The position numbers and the translations under genes were made by a program. Positions 1 to 11,340 of a stretch of 64,000 nucleotides of DNA are shown piece after piece. How positions within the stretch are numbered: the first letter of the stretch is position 1; every line of letters starts with the position of its first letter. The notes beneath the pieces are model-generated. The model did no database searches. It was not told the origin of the DNA and saw only the letters and a program-made list of their open reading frames with translations. Source of the DNA: Planctomycetales bacterium (GTDB taxonomy: Bacteria; Planctomycetota; Planctomycetia; Isosphaerales; Isosphaeraceae); assembly GCA_027449865.1 (NCBI GenBank), contig DAIDKV010000124.1, positions 61,533 through 125,532 of the forward strand, in the 5' to 3' direction.

Positions 1-801
1 AAGATGGTCGACGCCGTCGAGAAGGCCGGCGTGCCGAACACCGTCTGGTACAACTACCGACGCGTCCCGGCCGTCACCCTCGCCAAGCAACTCATCGACG
101 CCGGACGACTCGGCCGGATCTTCCACTACCGGGCGAATTTCCTCCAGGACTGGACGATCTCGGCCGACCTCCCGCAGGGCGGCGCGGGGCTCTGGCGGCT
201 CGACGCCGCCGCGGCCGGCTCGGGCGTTACCGGCGATTTGCTCGCCCATTGCATCGACACCGCGCTCTGGCTCAACGGCTCGATCAACTCCGTCTCCGCG
301 ATGACCGAGACCTTCGTGAAGGAGCGCAAGCACAACCTCACGGGCAAGGTCGAGCCCGTCGGGATCGACGACGCCTGCGCCTTCCTCTGCCGGTTCGACA
401 ACGGCTCACTCGGCCTGTTCGAATCGACCCGATACGCCCGGGGCCACAAGGCGCTCTACACCTTCGAGGTCAACGGCGAAAAGGCCTCGTTGAAGTGGGA
501 CCTGCACGACCTGCACCGGCTCGAATACTTCGACCACGGCGACGACTCGATCATCCGCGGCTGGCACTCGATCCACGTGACCGACGGCGACATGCCGTAC
601 ATGAAGCACTGGTGGGTCCCGGGCCTTCAAATTGGGTACGAGCATACGTTCGTGCACCAGGTCGCCGACTTCCTGGAGAACCTGGCGAAGGGCGAGTCGA
701 CCGCGCCGACGTTCCGGGACGCCCTCGCCACGCAGGCCGTCTGCGATGCCGTCCTCGACTCGGCCGAGCACAACAAGTGGGAATCCGTTGTCCCGGTCTG
801 A
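1..801 (+). CDS. Gfo/Idh/MocA family oxidoreductase, C-terminal part (5' end outside window)
   Basis: The frame is open from the first base, so this is a partial gene of at least 266 residues. What is visible is the C-terminal substrate-binding domain of the Gfo/Idh/MocA family: a YNYRR segment near the start, a following stretch about the leaf of the beta-sheet, and a [14 protein letters not shown] helix whose His/Asp pair is typical of sugar or inositol dehydrogenases. The N-terminal NAD(P)-binding fold and the EKP motif must lie upstream. The next gene is a sugar-phosphate isomerase/epimerase on the same strand, so the two probably act in oxidation and isomerisation of one carbohydrate. 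The family is certain; the substrate cannot be told. No signal sequence can be judged because the start is missing. Confidence 0.88.
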   Translation, partial: KMVDAVEKAGVPNTVWYNYRRVPAVTLAKQLIDAGRLGRIFHYRANFLQDWTISADLPQGGAGLWRLDAAAAGSGVTGDLLAHCIDTALWLNGSINSVSAMTETFVKERKHNLTGKVEPVGIDDACAFLCRFDNGSLGLFESTRYARGHKALYTFEVNGEKASLKWDLHDLHRLEYFDHGDDSIIRGWHSIHVTDGDMPYMKHWWVPGLQIGYEHTFVHQVADFLENLAKGESTAPTFRDALATQAVCDAVLDSAEHNKWESVVPV

Positions 802-820
802 CTCGCGACCGGGATCGTGG

Positions 821-871
821 GGTGGGATCGGCCCACCGATGAGCAGCGTCCGCCGGTGGGCGGTGCCCACC
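821..871. repeat. Paired GGTGGG/CCCACC hairpins in intergenic spacer
   Basis: Two short hairpins lie between the oxidoreductase stop and the next start. The first is GGTGGG (821-826) with CCCACC (832-837). The second is GGTGGGC (855-861), loop GGT, GCCCACC (865-871), a perfect 7-bp stem. The stems are related to each other, which suggests a small dispersed intergenic element rather than a terminator; no T-tract follows. The downstream gene is co-oriented, so the element could affect mRNA processing, but this is speculation. Confidence 0.5.
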
Positions 872-893
872 CTACGCATGGGAGATGAAGGAT

Positions 894-1745
894 ATGCCCA
901 GAATTGGAATGAACCTGCTCCTCTGGACGTCGCACGTCACCGAGCAGCACGACGCGATCCTCGACCAGATCAAGGAGATCGGCTTCGACGCGGTCGAGGT
1001 TCCGATCTTCGACACGTCGGACCTCGCCCCGTTCGAGCGGCTCGGCAAGAGGCTGAAGTCGCTCGGCCTGGGCGCCACGGCCGTCACCGTGATGACCGCC
1101 GAAACCAACCCGATCTCCCCCGACCCGAAGATCCGTGAGGCCGCCGTCGCGCATCTCGACCGCGTGATGGAGTGCGGCCAGGCGTTCGGTTGTGAGATCC
1201 TCTGCGGCCCGGTCCACTCGGCCATCGGCGTCTTCTCGAACGAGGCACCGACCGACGACGAGTTCAAGCACGGCGTCGAGACGCTGAAGAAGGCCGCCGA
1301 GAAGGCCCAGGCTCGCAAAATCCGGATCGCGATCGAGTACCTGAACCGGTTCGAGATCTACTTTCTAACGACCGCCGCCCAGGCTTCCCGGTTCGTCCGC
1401 GCTGTCAATCATCCCCATTGCAAGATGATGTACGACAGCTTCCACGCCCACATCGAGGAGAAGAGCCAGGCCGCGGCCATCGCCTCGTGCGCCGCCGAGA
1501 CGATCCACGTCCACGTCTCCGAGAACGACCGCGGCATTCCCGGGACCGGCCAGATCCACTGGGACGACTACTTCGGGGCGCTGAAGCAGTCGGGCTACAA
1601 CGGCTATTACACAATCGAGGCCTTCGGCCGGGCCCTCCCCGCGCTCGCCGCGGCGACCCGGGTCTGGCGCGACCTCTTCCCCGATCCGATGGGCCTCTGC
1701 CGCGAGGGCTTCGCGTTCATCAAATCGCGGACCGGCGGTGCGTGA
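894..1745 (+). CDS. Sugar isomerase/epimerase (D-tagatose/D-psicose 3-epimerase-like TIM barrel)
   Basis: This 283-residue protein belongs to the xylose-isomerase-like TIM-barrel family. The four metal ligands of the D-tagatose 3-epimerase group are visible as E148 (IAIEYLN), D181 (MMYDSFH), H207 (IHVHVSEND) and E242 (YYTIEAFG), with spacing that fits that group, so a metal-dependent C-3 epimerase or hydroxypyruvate-isomerase-like activity is likely. I chose the ATG at 894 because GGAG at 881-884 lies nine bases upstream; the ATG at 885 directly abuts that GGAG and would add only MKD. The protein lacks a signal peptide and should be cytoplasmic. It follows the oxidoreductase on the same strand with an 92-base spacer holding two hairpins. 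The exact sugar is not determinable. Confidence 0.88.
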   Translation: MPRIGMNLLLWTSHVTEQHDAILDQIKEIGFDAVEVPIFDTSDLAPFERLGKRLKSLGLGATAVTVMTAETNPISPDPKIREAAVAHLDRVMECGQAFGCEILCGPVHSAIGVFSNEAPTDDEFKHGVETLKKAAEKAQARKIRIAIEYLNRFEIYFLTTAAQASRFVRAVNHPHCKMMYDSFHAHIEEKSQAAAIASCAAETIHVHVSENDRGIPGTGQIHWDDYFGALKQSGYNGYYTIEAFGRALPALAAATRVWRDLFPDPMGLCREGFAFIKSRTGGA

Positions 1746-1757
1746 GCCGAGAGGCGA

Positions 1758-1779
1758 GAGGGGCGGCAATCCGCCCCTC
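1758..1779. terminator. Bidirectional hairpin terminator between convergent genes
   Basis: GAGGGGCGG (1758-1766), loop CAAT, CCGCCCCTC (1771-1779) form a perfect 9-bp GC-rich stem in the 46-base gap between the epimerase stop and the TypA stop. The position between convergent genes fits a shared terminator. There is no clear T-tract on either side, so the mechanism is uncertain. Confidence 0.6.
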
Positions 1780-1791
1780 ATCCCGCCGAAA

Positions 1792-3621
<1,830 letters not shown>

Positions 3622-3770
3622 GGATTCTCGTGCCGCGGCACCCGGGCGGGTCGGGAGCCTCTCCGGAAATCCAGCCACTCGGGCGGGATTCATCCCCGGC
3701 TCCTGGAAAGTCGTCTAATAATATCCCCGTCGGGCTGATCCGGACAAGACCGGTCGTCACTACATGATGC

Positions 3771-5003
3771 ATGATGGAACATTCAATCTTCTCCGAATTC
3801 CTGGGAATGATGGTGGCCGTGCTGCTGGTGGCGCGGCTGGGTGGAGCGATCGCGCAGCGGATCGGCCAGCCGGCGGTACTGGGCGAACTGGTCGGCGGCG
3901 TGCTCGCGGGGCCCTCGTTGTTCGGCTGGATCGACCCGCACGTGACGGTGCTGCACGTTCTGGCGGAGCTGGGGGTGCTGATCCTGCTCTTCGCGATCGG
4001 GATGGAGACGGATCTCGGCGAGCTGGTCCGAGTCGGCGGGACCTCGATCACGGTCGCGCTGGTGGGGGTCTTGCTGCCGTTCGCGCTGGGTTATGGGGCC
4101 TGTCGTCTGCTCGGGCTCTCGGGATTGCAGCCGGTGATGGCGGCGGCCACGCTCACGGCAACCAGCGTCGGAATCACCGCGAGGGTGCTTTCCGACCTGG
4201 GGCACCTGCGATCGATCGAAGGGCAAATCATCCTGGGCGCTGCGATCCTTGATGATGTGCTGGGCTTGCTGTTGTTGACGATCGTTGAGGACATCGCGCG
4301 GGGGCAGGATGTCACGGCGGGGATGCTTCTTGGGGCCTCGGTCCGGGCGGTCGGATTTCTGGTCGCGGCGATGGTGGTGGGCCGATGGATCATTCCGACG
4401 ATCTTCCGGGCGGTCGAGCGGATCGATCTGCCCGGGACGCGGACGACGTTCGCCCTGGTGATTGCCTTCGCGATGGCCTGGCTCGCGGATCGATGCGGCT
4501 CGGCGATGATCATTGGTGCTTTTGCCGGCGGGCTGCTGGTCGCCAGCCTGCCGGAGTCGCACGAGATTGGGCGAGGGATCGCGGGGATCGGGCATTTTCT
4601 CGTCCCGATCTTTTTTGTCTCGGTCGGGGCGTCGGTCGACCTTTCCGCGCTGAGTCCGATGGACCCCTCGAGCCGGTTCGCCCTGCTGACGGGAGGAGTT
4701 TTGATCGCGGTTGGGATCGTGGGCAAGCTCGCCTCGGGTTACGCGCCATTCTGGTTCCAGGGAAACCGGGCGATCGTCGGCGTCGGGATGATTCCCAGGG
4801 GCGAGGTCGGGCTGATCTTCGCCCAGATTGGGCTGAATTCGGGCATTTTCGATCCCGGCCTCTTTGGCGCGGCGGCCCTGATGGTGATGGTGACCACCTT
4901 GATCGTCCCGCCCACTCTCAAGCGGTTGATCGCGATGGACCCCTCGAATTCCATCGAACCGCGCGAGCCCGAGGCGATCGAGGACCTGGTCGCTCGATCG
5001 TGA
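3771..5003 (+). CDS. Kef-type cation:proton antiporter (CPA2 family)
   Basis: The 410-residue product is a membrane protein with about a dozen hydrophobic segments and the CPA2 fold: an early GELVGGVLAGPSLFG segment, an acidic ILDDVLGLLLL helix carrying the ion-binding aspartates, and a GMIPRGEVGLIFA segment near residue 345. It should exchange K+ or Na+ for H+ across the cytoplasmic membrane. It ends right after the membrane domain, so it lacks the RCK/TrkA-N nucleotide-sensing domain of KefB/KefC and is closer to the short NapA/GerN-like forms. Two adjacent ATGs (3771, 3774) can start it. It is divergent from typA and convergent with the GH13 gene. Which cation is carried cannot be told. 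Confidence 0.9.
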   Translation: MMEHSIFSEFLGMMVAVLLVARLGGAIAQRIGQPAVLGELVGGVLAGPSLFGWIDPHVTVLHVLAELGVLILLFAIGMETDLGELVRVGGTSITVALVGVLLPFALGYGACRLLGLSGLQPVMAAATLTATSVGITARVLSDLGHLRSIEGQIILGAAILDDVLGLLLLTIVEDIARGQDVTAGMLLGASVRAVGFLVAAMVVGRWIIPTIFRAVERIDLPGTRTTFALVIAFAMAWLADRCGSAMIIGAFAGGLLVASLPESHEIGRGIAGIGHFLVPIFFVSVGASVDLSALSPMDPSSRFALLTGGVLIAVGIVGKLASGYAPFWFQGNRAIVGVGMIPRGEVGLIFAQIGLNSGIFDPGLFGAAALMVMVTTLIVPPTLKRLIAMDPSNSIEPREPEAIEDLVARS

Positions 5004-5019
5004 GGGCCCGATTTGACTT

Positions 5020-5060
5020 GCGGCGGGGAATCCGAGGTTTCCTCGACCTCGGGCCGCCGC
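5020..5060. terminator. Stem-loop between convergent antiporter and GH13 genes
   Basis: Outer arms GCGGCGG (5020-5026) and CCGCCGC (5054-5060) enclose inner arms CCGAGGT (5032-5038) and ACCTCGG (5046-5052) with a 7-base loop; a small asymmetric bulge separates them. It lies in the 68-base gap between two converging stop codons, consistent with a bidirectional terminator. No long T-run is seen. Confidence 0.55.
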
Positions 5061-5071
5061 TTGACCGTTCC

Positions 5072-6715
5072 TCAGGCCGATGGTCGTTCCAGCAGGAGCC
5101 AGAAATAGCCGTAAGGTCCCAGTGTGATGGGGTAGGGTCGATCGCCGATCGTCGGAAAGGGCGCCCGGCCCGACATCTCCACCGGAGACATCCCCGAGTA
5201 GGCGGCCAGGTCGAGCTGGATCGCCTGCGGGAACCGCGAGAGGTTGTTGACGATGAGCGCGATCTCGTCCTGATGCCGACGGATGTAGGCGACGACTCGT
5301 CGATTGTGGCACTCCAGGAATTCGAGGCTGCCACGGCCGAAGACCCGGTGCTCGCGGCGGACCCGGATCAGCCGGCGAAGCCAGTTCAGCAGCGACGAGG
5401 GGGATCGGAGCTGCGCCTCGACATTCACACCCTGGAAGTTGTACACCGGATCGAGAATGAGCGGTTGATAAAGCGCTGAGGGATCGGAGCGCGAGAACCC
5501 GGCGTTTCGGTCGCCGCTCCATTGCATGGGCGTTCGAACGCCGTTGCGGTCGCCCAGGTGAACATTGTCGCCCATCCCGATCTCGTCGCCGTAATAGAGG
5601 ACCGGGCTTCCGGGGAGGGTGAAGAGAAGACTGTGCATCAGTTCGATCTGGTGCCGGCCGTTTTCCATCAGCGGAGCCAGCCGTCGGCGGATGCCGAGGT
5701 TGATTCGCATCCTCGGATCCTTGGCGTATTCGTTGTACATGTAGTCGCGTTCCTCGTCGGTGACCATTTCGAGAGTCAGCTCGTCGTGGTTGCGGAGGAA
5801 GACGGCCCACTGGCACGAAAGCGGGATTTCGGGCATCTGGCCCATGATGTCGAGGATCGGCCTGTTGTCTTCCCGTCGAAGCGCCATGAAGAGGCGGGGC
5901 ATCAACGGGAAGTTGAACGCCATGTGAAATTCGTCGCCATTGCCGAAATAGGGCAAGAGGTCACTCGGCCACTGGTTGGCCTCGGCGAGCAGGAGGGTGC
6001 CGGGGTAATTCGCGTCGACGAACTCGCGCATCTTTTTGAGGAAGCCATGCGTCTCGGCGAGGTTCTCGCAGTTGGTTCCCTCACGCTCGTAGAGGTACGG
6101 AACGGCGTCGACGCGGAAGCCGTCGATCCCTCGATCGAGCCAGAAGGCCATGATATCGAGCATTTCCCGATGGACCTCGGGATTGTCGTAGTTCAGGTCG
6201 GGCTGATGGCTGAAGAAGCGGTGCCAGTAATACTGTCGGGCGATGGGGTCCCAGGTCCAGTTGGAGGTTTCGGTGTCGCGGAAGATGATCCGGGTTCCCT
6301 TGTAGACCTGGTCGGTATCGCTCCAGACGTAATACTGGCGTTTGGGGGAATTGCGGTCGCGTCGGGCTTCCTGGAACCAGGGGTGCTGGTCGGAGGTGTG
6401 ATTGATGACCAGGTCGGCGATGATCCGGATGCCTCGGGCGTGGGCGGCCCGGGTGAGGGCCTCGAAGTCGTTAACGTTACCGATGGTGGGGTGGATCTGG
6501 CGGAAGTCGGCGATGTCGTAGCCGTCGTCCTTTAGCGGCGAGGCATAGATGGGCATCAGCCAGAGGCAGTCGACGCCGAGCTCTTGCAGGTAGTCGAGCT
6601 TGGCGGTCAGGCCGATGAGGTCGCCGTCGCCGTCACCGGTGGCGTCGTAGAAGCCTCGGACGTAGACTTCGTAGAAGATAGCGTCCTTGTACCAGAGCGT
6701 ATCGGTGACCATCAT
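5072..6715 (-). CDS. treS: Trehalose synthase-like GH13 (maltose alpha-D-glucosyltransferase)
   Basis: This 547-residue enzyme is a GH13 alpha-amylase-family protein of the TreS type, which interconverts maltose and trehalose. The early [31 protein letters not shown] and [17 protein letters not shown] segments are characteristic of TreS. The catalytic triad is intact: nucleophile D203, acid/base E245 (LLLAEANQ) and D311 (FLRNHDE). The length matches a stand-alone TreS; there is no fused maltokinase domain, and no maltokinase gene is visible nearby. MM at the start gives two ATG options (6715 or 6712). It is the last gene of a minus-strand run after the phospholipase D-like gene, 24 bases downstream. 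A role in compatible-solute or glycogen-linked trehalose metabolism is inferred from the family. Confidence 0.92.
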   Translation of the reverse strand: MMVTDTLWYKDAIFYEVYVRGFYDATGDGDGDLIGLTAKLDYLQELGVDCLWLMPIYASPLKDDGYDIADFRQIHPTIGNVNDFEALTRAAHARGIRIIADLVINHTSDQHPWFQEARRDRNSPKRQYYVWSDTDQVYKGTRIIFRDTETSNWTWDPIARQYYWHRFFSHQPDLNYDNPEVHREMLDIMAFWLDRGIDGFRVDAVPYLYEREGTNCENLAETHGFLKKMREFVDANYPGTLLLAEANQWPSDLLPYFGNGDEFHMAFNFPLMPRLFMALRREDNRPILDIMGQMPEIPLSCQWAVFLRNHDELTLEMVTDEERDYMYNEYAKDPRMRINLGIRRRLAPLMENGRHQIELMHSLLFTLPGSPVLYYGDEIGMGDNVHLGDRNGVRTPMQWSGDRNAGFSRSDPSALYQPLILDPVYNFQGVNVEAQLRSPSSLLNWLRRLIRVRREHRVFGRGSLEFLECHNRRVVAYIRRHQDEIALIVNNLSRFPQAIQLDLAAYSGMSPVEMSGRAPFPTIGDRPYPITLGPYGYFWLLLERPSA

Positions 6716-6739
6716 CGTTTTGGACCTGATTCGCGGGCC

Positions 6740-8152
6740 TTAGAGGAGCGGGGAAAGCAGGCGGACGACGTTTTCGGCGATCTCCGCCGGCCAGCTTGGT
6801 CGCGGCAGCTCGCGCCTGGTGTGGGCCATGAGTCCCTTGGCCCAGGCGGCGAGTCGGGCGACCTCGTCGGGCGACCAGACGAAAAGCGAGAGTTCATAGT
6901 TGAGGAAGAGGCTGCGCATATCCATGTTGGCCGAGCCGACAATGGCAAGCTGGTCGTCGAAGATCACGACCTTCGCGTGGAGCATCTCGGGCGTGTAGAG
7001 CAAGACACGACCGCCGGCGTTGTGCAGGTCGCGAAGGTAGCTGGTTCGGGCGAGGTCGGCGGTCGGGTGGTTGGAGCGGATCGGGACGATCAGCCGGACG
7101 TCGACTCCCCGTCGGGCGGCCAGGCTCAATCCGCGAGCGAGCATTTCGTCGGGAACGAAATACGGGGTGACAATCCAGATCCGCTCTCGGGCCGCGAAAA
7201 TCTGCGCGAGCAGGGCCTCGTAGAGCGGATCGCCGGCGACGTCGGGCCCACTTGGAACCACCTGGGCGCGGGCCTGTTGCGTCGGCCCTGGCGAGGGAGG
7301 ATCGTCCTCGACCGGGATCGGTTCGGGCTCGGATCGCGTCGTGAACCGCCAGTCGGAGGCAAACACCGCGTGCAGATCGGCGACCGCCGGCCCCTCGATC
7401 ACCACCGAAAGGTCGCGCCAGAACTGCCCCGAGCCAGGCGGCCCCATGTACGGCAGGGCCAGGTTCATACCACCGGTCAGGCAGGTTCGACCGTCGACCA
7501 CGATAAGCTTCCGGTGGTTCCGCAGGTTCGTTCGTCCTCGCATCGGCACGTGGAACATCGGCATGAAGAAAGCAACCTGCGCGCCAGCCCGCGTCAGTTC
7601 GCTGAGTTTCCTGCGCGGGAGTCGCCACGAGCCGACGTCGTCAATCAAGATCCGGACCGCGATCCCCTCGCGCGCCCGGTCGGCCAGGCGATCGATGAGC
7701 GGTCGGCTCCCGGCGTCCCAGCCGAGAATGTACGTGGTGATTTCGATCCGAGCCGTCGCCCCATCAATCATGGCCAGGAGCCGGCGATAGGCGTCCACTC
7801 CGCTGGTCACCAGCTCGATTCGGTTCGCCTCGCGCGCCGGCGGTATCCCGTACGAGGCCAGGAGCCGCTCGGTCCCGCCCCCGCGGGCCTCAAGCTGCCG
7901 ATCGGGAGGCGGTTCGTTGATCGTCGGCTTCTGCCGTGCCCTGGGAACCATCTTCCGGCCGCCGAACATCAGGTAAAGCGGCACACCCAGGTACGGCAGG
8001 AGCAGGATCACCAGCAGCCAGGCGATCGTACTGCTCGGCGACCGCTTCTCTCTCAGAAGGTTCGCGAGAAAGACGAGCGCCAGCAGAAAGCCGAGATGGG
8101 TCAAGAGTTCCGAACTGACCCAGAGATAGCCCTCGCGCAACCAGTCGGACAC
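6740..8152 (-). CDS. cls: Phospholipase D-family cardiolipin synthase
   Basis: The product (470 residues from a GTG start) has two N-terminal membrane segments followed by two phospholipase D domains. Both HKD motifs are intact: HRKLIVVD in the first and HAKVVIFD in the second, the latter followed by the usual GSANMDMRS. This is the layout of bacterial cardiolipin synthase A, which joins two phosphatidylglycerols or transfers a phosphatidyl group at the cytoplasmic membrane. I chose the GTG at 8152 because GGAAGG lies about ten bases upstream and the hydrophobic segment LTHLGFLLALVFLANLL starts soon after; an upstream in-frame TTG at 8335 would run through the neighbouring gene. It sits 38 bases after the FGE gene and 24 bases before treS on the same strand. 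Confidence 0.9.
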   Translation of the reverse strand: MSDWLREGYLWVSSELLTHLGFLLALVFLANLLREKRSPSSTIAWLLVILLLPYLGVPLYLMFGGRKMVPRARQKPTINEPPPDRQLEARGGGTERLLASYGIPPAREANRIELVTSGVDAYRRLLAMIDGATARIEITTYILGWDAGSRPLIDRLADRAREGIAVRILIDDVGSWRLPRRKLSELTRAGAQVAFFMPMFHVPMRGRTNLRNHRKLIVVDGRTCLTGGMNLALPYMGPPGSGQFWRDLSVVIEGPAVADLHAVFASDWRFTTRSEPEPIPVEDDPPSPGPTQQARAQVVPSGPDVAGDPLYEALLAQIFAARERIWIVTPYFVPDEMLARGLSLAARRGVDVRLIVPIRSNHPTADLARTSYLRDLHNAGGRVLLYTPEMLHAKVVIFDDQLAIVGSANMDMRSLFLNYELSLFVWSPDEVARLAAWAKGLMAHTRRELPRPSWPAEIAENVVRLLSPLL

Positions 8153-8190
8153 AGCGCCCCGGCCTTCCTTCTCGAAACATCCCCCAGCGC

Positions 8191-9381
8191 TCAGTTCGCT
8201 GGAGAGTTCTTCGCCTGGGCTCGGGTCCCTTTTTCCCTCGAGTCGCGGGGCGAGAGGACGCAGCGGAATCCCAGGTGCGAGAGACCCGTATCGACGGCTC
8301 CCTTGCCGCGGGAGCCGGGCAGATACCGGCTGCAATACTGGTCGCTACACAGAAACGACCCGCCGCGCTGCACTCGTTTCGCCTGGCCAGGCTCGTCGGG
8401 ATCGAAGCTCGAGGAGGGCCCGGTCGGGTTCCTCGTTTCGCGGATCTCGTATCCCGGCCGATACCAGTCGGAGCACCACTCCCAGACGTTTCCCGCCATG
8501 TCGAACAGCCCGAAGCCGTTCGCCTGGAACTGGCCGACCGGAGATGTCGTCGCGAAGCCGTCCTCGGCCGCCCCGCGATCGGGAAAGCGTCCCTGCCAGG
8601 TGTTCGCGGCGAAGTTCCCGCCGGGTCGAAACTCGTCTCCCCAGAGAAAACGGGTTCGGACCTTGCCGCCACGCGCCGCGTATTCCCACTCGGCCTCGGT
8701 CGGCAGCCGCTTCCCGGCCCATCGGGCGTACGCCACGGCGTCGTCCCAGCAGATCTGCACCACCGGATACTGGTCCTTCCCCTCGATCGAGGTCCGGGGC
8801 CCTTCCGGATGACGCCAGTTCGCGCCCGGGACGTAGCTCCACCAGATCAGCGGATTCTCGAGAGAGACCTCGCCGGCTGGCGGCGTGAAGACCAGCCCGC
8901 CCGGCACCAGATCCTCGGGCGGAACGTTCGGGAAATCCTTTGGGTCGGGTCGGCGCTCGGCGACGGTCACGTATCCGGTCGCCTTGACGAAGGCGGCGAA
9001 CTGGGCATTCGTCACCTCGGTCTTATCCATCCAGAACCCGTCGAGCGTGACCTCGTGGACCGGGCCCGCGTCCGCCATGGAAGTGTCGTCGGCACCCATC
9101 AGGAAGGTCCCGCCGGGAATCCAGACCATTCCTTCGGGGGCAGGGATCTCCTTTGGAGGCTGGACGATCGGCGGCTCCGTCGGGGTCGGCGGCGGCTCCG
9201 GCTTCTGAGCGGCCCTCGGCGCCTCGACGCGCGCCGGTTTCGCCTCAACAACGGCCTCGCCGGGCGAGGGTGGAACGTCGGCCTGGCACCCGGCCGCGAT
9301 CAGTCCGAGTAGAGCCGTCGCGGAGATCGCGAATCGCCGATGGGCGCTCGATGCTTCGGGAGAGTCCTGGGATCGGGGCAT
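8191..9381 (-). CDS. Formylglycine-generating enzyme (SUMF1/FGE family), lipoprotein-like
   Basis: This 396-residue protein starts with a hydrophobic segment ending in a lipobox-like LLGLIAAGC, then a Pro-rich linker and a full FGE-sulfatase domain (VWIPGGTFLMGAD to LGFRC). The two active-site cysteines that bind copper in true FGE are both present, C345 and C350 in GGSFLCSDQYC, with the same spacing as the human and Streptomyces enzymes. It should therefore convert the sulfatase cysteine to formylglycine, here apparently outside the cytoplasm. The ATG at 9381 (MPRSQDS) gives the lipoprotein signal; an upstream extension to 9450 adds residues before it. It follows the sulfatase gene by 96 bases on the same strand, and that sulfatase carries a Cys-type motif. 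Many FGE-domain homologues lack the cysteines; this one does not. Confidence 0.92.
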   Translation of the reverse strand: MPRSQDSPEASSAHRRFAISATALLGLIAAGCQADVPPSPGEAVVEAKPARVEAPRAAQKPEPPPTPTEPPIVQPPKEIPAPEGMVWIPGGTFLMGADDTSMADAGPVHEVTLDGFWMDKTEVTNAQFAAFVKATGYVTVAERRPDPKDFPNVPPEDLVPGGLVFTPPAGEVSLENPLIWWSYVPGANWRHPEGPRTSIEGKDQYPVVQICWDDAVAYARWAGKRLPTEAEWEYAARGGKVRTRFLWGDEFRPGGNFAANTWQGRFPDRGAAEDGFATTSPVGQFQANGFGLFDMAGNVWEWCSDWYRPGYEIRETRNPTGPSSSFDPDEPGQAKRVQRGGSFLCSDQYCSRYLPGSRGKGAVDTGLSHLGFRCVLSPRDSREKGTRAQAKNSPAN

Positions 9382-9477
9382 GGTCCACCTGGTGGGGATG
9401 GCGACGCGGGCCAATCCGACCAATATCGGGAGTCTCCGCCGGACTTTCAAGCCGTCCGTGCGGACGGGCCGGCGATC

Positions 9478-11235
9478 TCAGCGGCGATGGATCGTCACAT
9501 CCCGGACGCCAGAAGTATGCTGGTTCCCCTCGACCCAGGCTTCCAGCCGAGCCGGGCCCTCGTGCCAGGTCAGGCCCTCGAAGGCGCATTCCGAGGCTCC
9601 GGTGCTGAGCTTCACGGTTCGCTCCTCGCCTCCAAGGGCCAGGTGGACGACCGTTGGAAACGTCCGGACCGTCAGCCGCATCCGGACGTCGTACGTACCA
9701 CCCCGGGCGACCCGGATTTCCCAGTATCCGAGGTCGTTGGCGGTCCAGCCGGAGTGCGGTCCGCGCCAGTCCTGTCGGGTGAGAACGGTGGGATCTTCCT
9801 TCGAGGTTCCGACGTCGATCCGGGGCGGGTCGAAGCCTCGGGTCGAGGAGACGTCGCGAAACCAGGCGAGATAGTCGTCGTACATCCGGCGGACGATCTC
9901 CGGGTGATCCTCGGCGATGTCGTGTTCCTCGCCCGGGTCGTTCTGGAGGTCGTACAGTTCCAGCTTCGGCTTCTCCTTCGCGCCCGGAGGGCCCTCGTGG
10001 CGAAGGAGCTTGTAACGGTCGGTGCGAGCGGCGAACGCCCGGCCGGGCTCGGGGACGTCGCCACGATGCCACTGGAAGTAGAGCGTCCGGTCGGGCCAGG
10101 CGGTCGAGGGATCGCCGCGGAGCAGGGGGAGCAGGCTTCGGCCGTCGATCTTCAGACCGCTCGGCGGGGCGACGCCCGCGGCGTCGAGGAGGGTTGGAAA
10201 CAGATCGATGTGCGCGGCCATCCTGTCCACGACCCGTCCCGCCTCGAAATGGCCCGGCCATCGAATGTAGCAAGGGACGTGGATACCGCCGTCGTAGACC
10301 GTTCCCTTGTAGCCGCGAAGGCCGGCGTTGAACCGTGGGTTGGCCGCTCCGTTGTCGGTCAGGTAGATGACGAGGGTCTGCTCGGCGAGGCCCTGGGAGT
10401 TGAGCGCGTCGAGCATCCGACCGATGTTGGTGTCGACGTTCGTGATCATCGCGTAGACCTTCGCGAGTTCGTCAGCCGACTGATGGCGGCCTTTCGGGAT
10501 CGGCGGACTGGCCTTCGGAAAGGCCTCGGGCGAGAGGTCGATCGCCCGGTAACTGTCCAGTTCCTTCTCGGGGGCCTGCAAGGGGCTGTGCGGGCAGTTG
10601 AACGGAACGTAGGCGAAGAACGGGCGATTGTCGGCCGAGGTCATGAAGTCGATTGCCGCCGAGGTGAGGACATCGCTGATGTACCCCGACATCTGCCGCG
10701 GTTGACCATCGTCCTGGAGGATCGGGTTGAGGTAGTTGCTTCCGCCGGGTGGGTCGGAGGGCTGGCCGATTCCGCCGCCCTTCAGCACAAGCGAGCGCTG
10801 AAAGCCCTGGTCCATCGGCCGCATCGGGACGTTGTCGCCGAGGTGCCACTTGCCGAAAATGCCGGTCCGATAGCCGGCCGACGAGAGAACCTCGGCGATC
10901 GTCGTTTCGCCGGGGTCCATCATCGCGCGGCCGAGGTAGGTGTCGACGACGCGGGTCCGGTAGTTGTAGCGTCCGGTCATCACGCTTGCCCGGGTCGGAG
11001 CGCAGACGGGGGAAACACAGAAATTCCGCATCCGGACACTCTCTCGCGCGAACTGGTCGATACGCGGGGTCTGAATCCTGGGATTCCCGTGGAATCCGAG
11101 GTCGCCGTAACCCTGATCGTCGACCAGAATGAGGAGAATGTTCGGGCGTCTCGCCTCGCCGGAGTGGGCCGCGTTGGCGACCGAAGAAGCGACGATGAGC
11201 CCAACAATCGCTATGAAAGGGAGCCGTCCGATCAT
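9478..11235 (-). CDS. Secreted type I sulfatase (arylsulfatase family)
   Basis: The 585-residue protein begins with a signal peptide (MIGRLPFIAIVGLIVASSVANA) and continues with the sulfatase fold: metal-binding NILLILVDDQGYGD at about residues 32-45 and the modification motif CAPTR at residues 78-82, where C78 would become formylglycine. The C-terminal part after residue 480 has a small beta-rich extension. It should hydrolyse sulfate esters, probably of algal or other marine-type polysaccharides, in the periplasm. The ATG at 11235 was chosen because GGAGGG lies about ten bases upstream and the signal peptide follows directly; the frame extends to 11322 without a better start. The next gene downstream encodes an FGE with both active cysteines, so the enzyme and its activator look co-transcribed. 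Confidence 0.94.
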   Translation of the reverse strand: MIGRLPFIAIVGLIVASSVANAAHSGEARRPNILLILVDDQGYGDLGFHGNPRIQTPRIDQFARESVRMRNFCVSPVCAPTRASVMTGRYNYRTRVVDTYLGRAMMDPGETTIAEVLSSAGYRTGIFGKWHLGDNVPMRPMDQGFQRSLVLKGGGIGQPSDPPGGSNYLNPILQDDGQPRQMSGYISDVLTSAAIDFMTSADNRPFFAYVPFNCPHSPLQAPEKELDSYRAIDLSPEAFPKASPPIPKGRHQSADELAKVYAMITNVDTNIGRMLDALNSQGLAEQTLVIYLTDNGAANPRFNAGLRGYKGTVYDGGIHVPCYIRWPGHFEAGRVVDRMAAHIDLFPTLLDAAGVAPPSGLKIDGRSLLPLLRGDPSTAWPDRTLYFQWHRGDVPEPGRAFAARTDRYKLLRHEGPPGAKEKPKLELYDLQNDPGEEHDIAEDHPEIVRRMYDDYLAWFRDVSSTRGFDPPRIDVGTSKEDPTVLTRQDWRGPHSGWTANDLGYWEIRVARGGTYDVRMRLTVRTFPTVVHLALGGEERTVKLSTGASECAFEGLTWHEGPARLEAWVEGNQHTSGVRDVTIHRR

Positions 11236-11340
11236 CTCGTGGAAGCCCTCCGCTGTCGTCGTGCCTCGGTTCACGAACGCCGGAACATCGCCATTTTCGG
11301 CGATCGCCGGACCGCTCGCCATCCCTGGGGTCGGACGCTG

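Noticed and set aside
9340..11340. 2-kb open frame upstream of the MnmE-like ATG
   Set aside because: It is antisense to the FGE start and the sulfatase gene, both with intact motifs; family similarity begins only at 11341.
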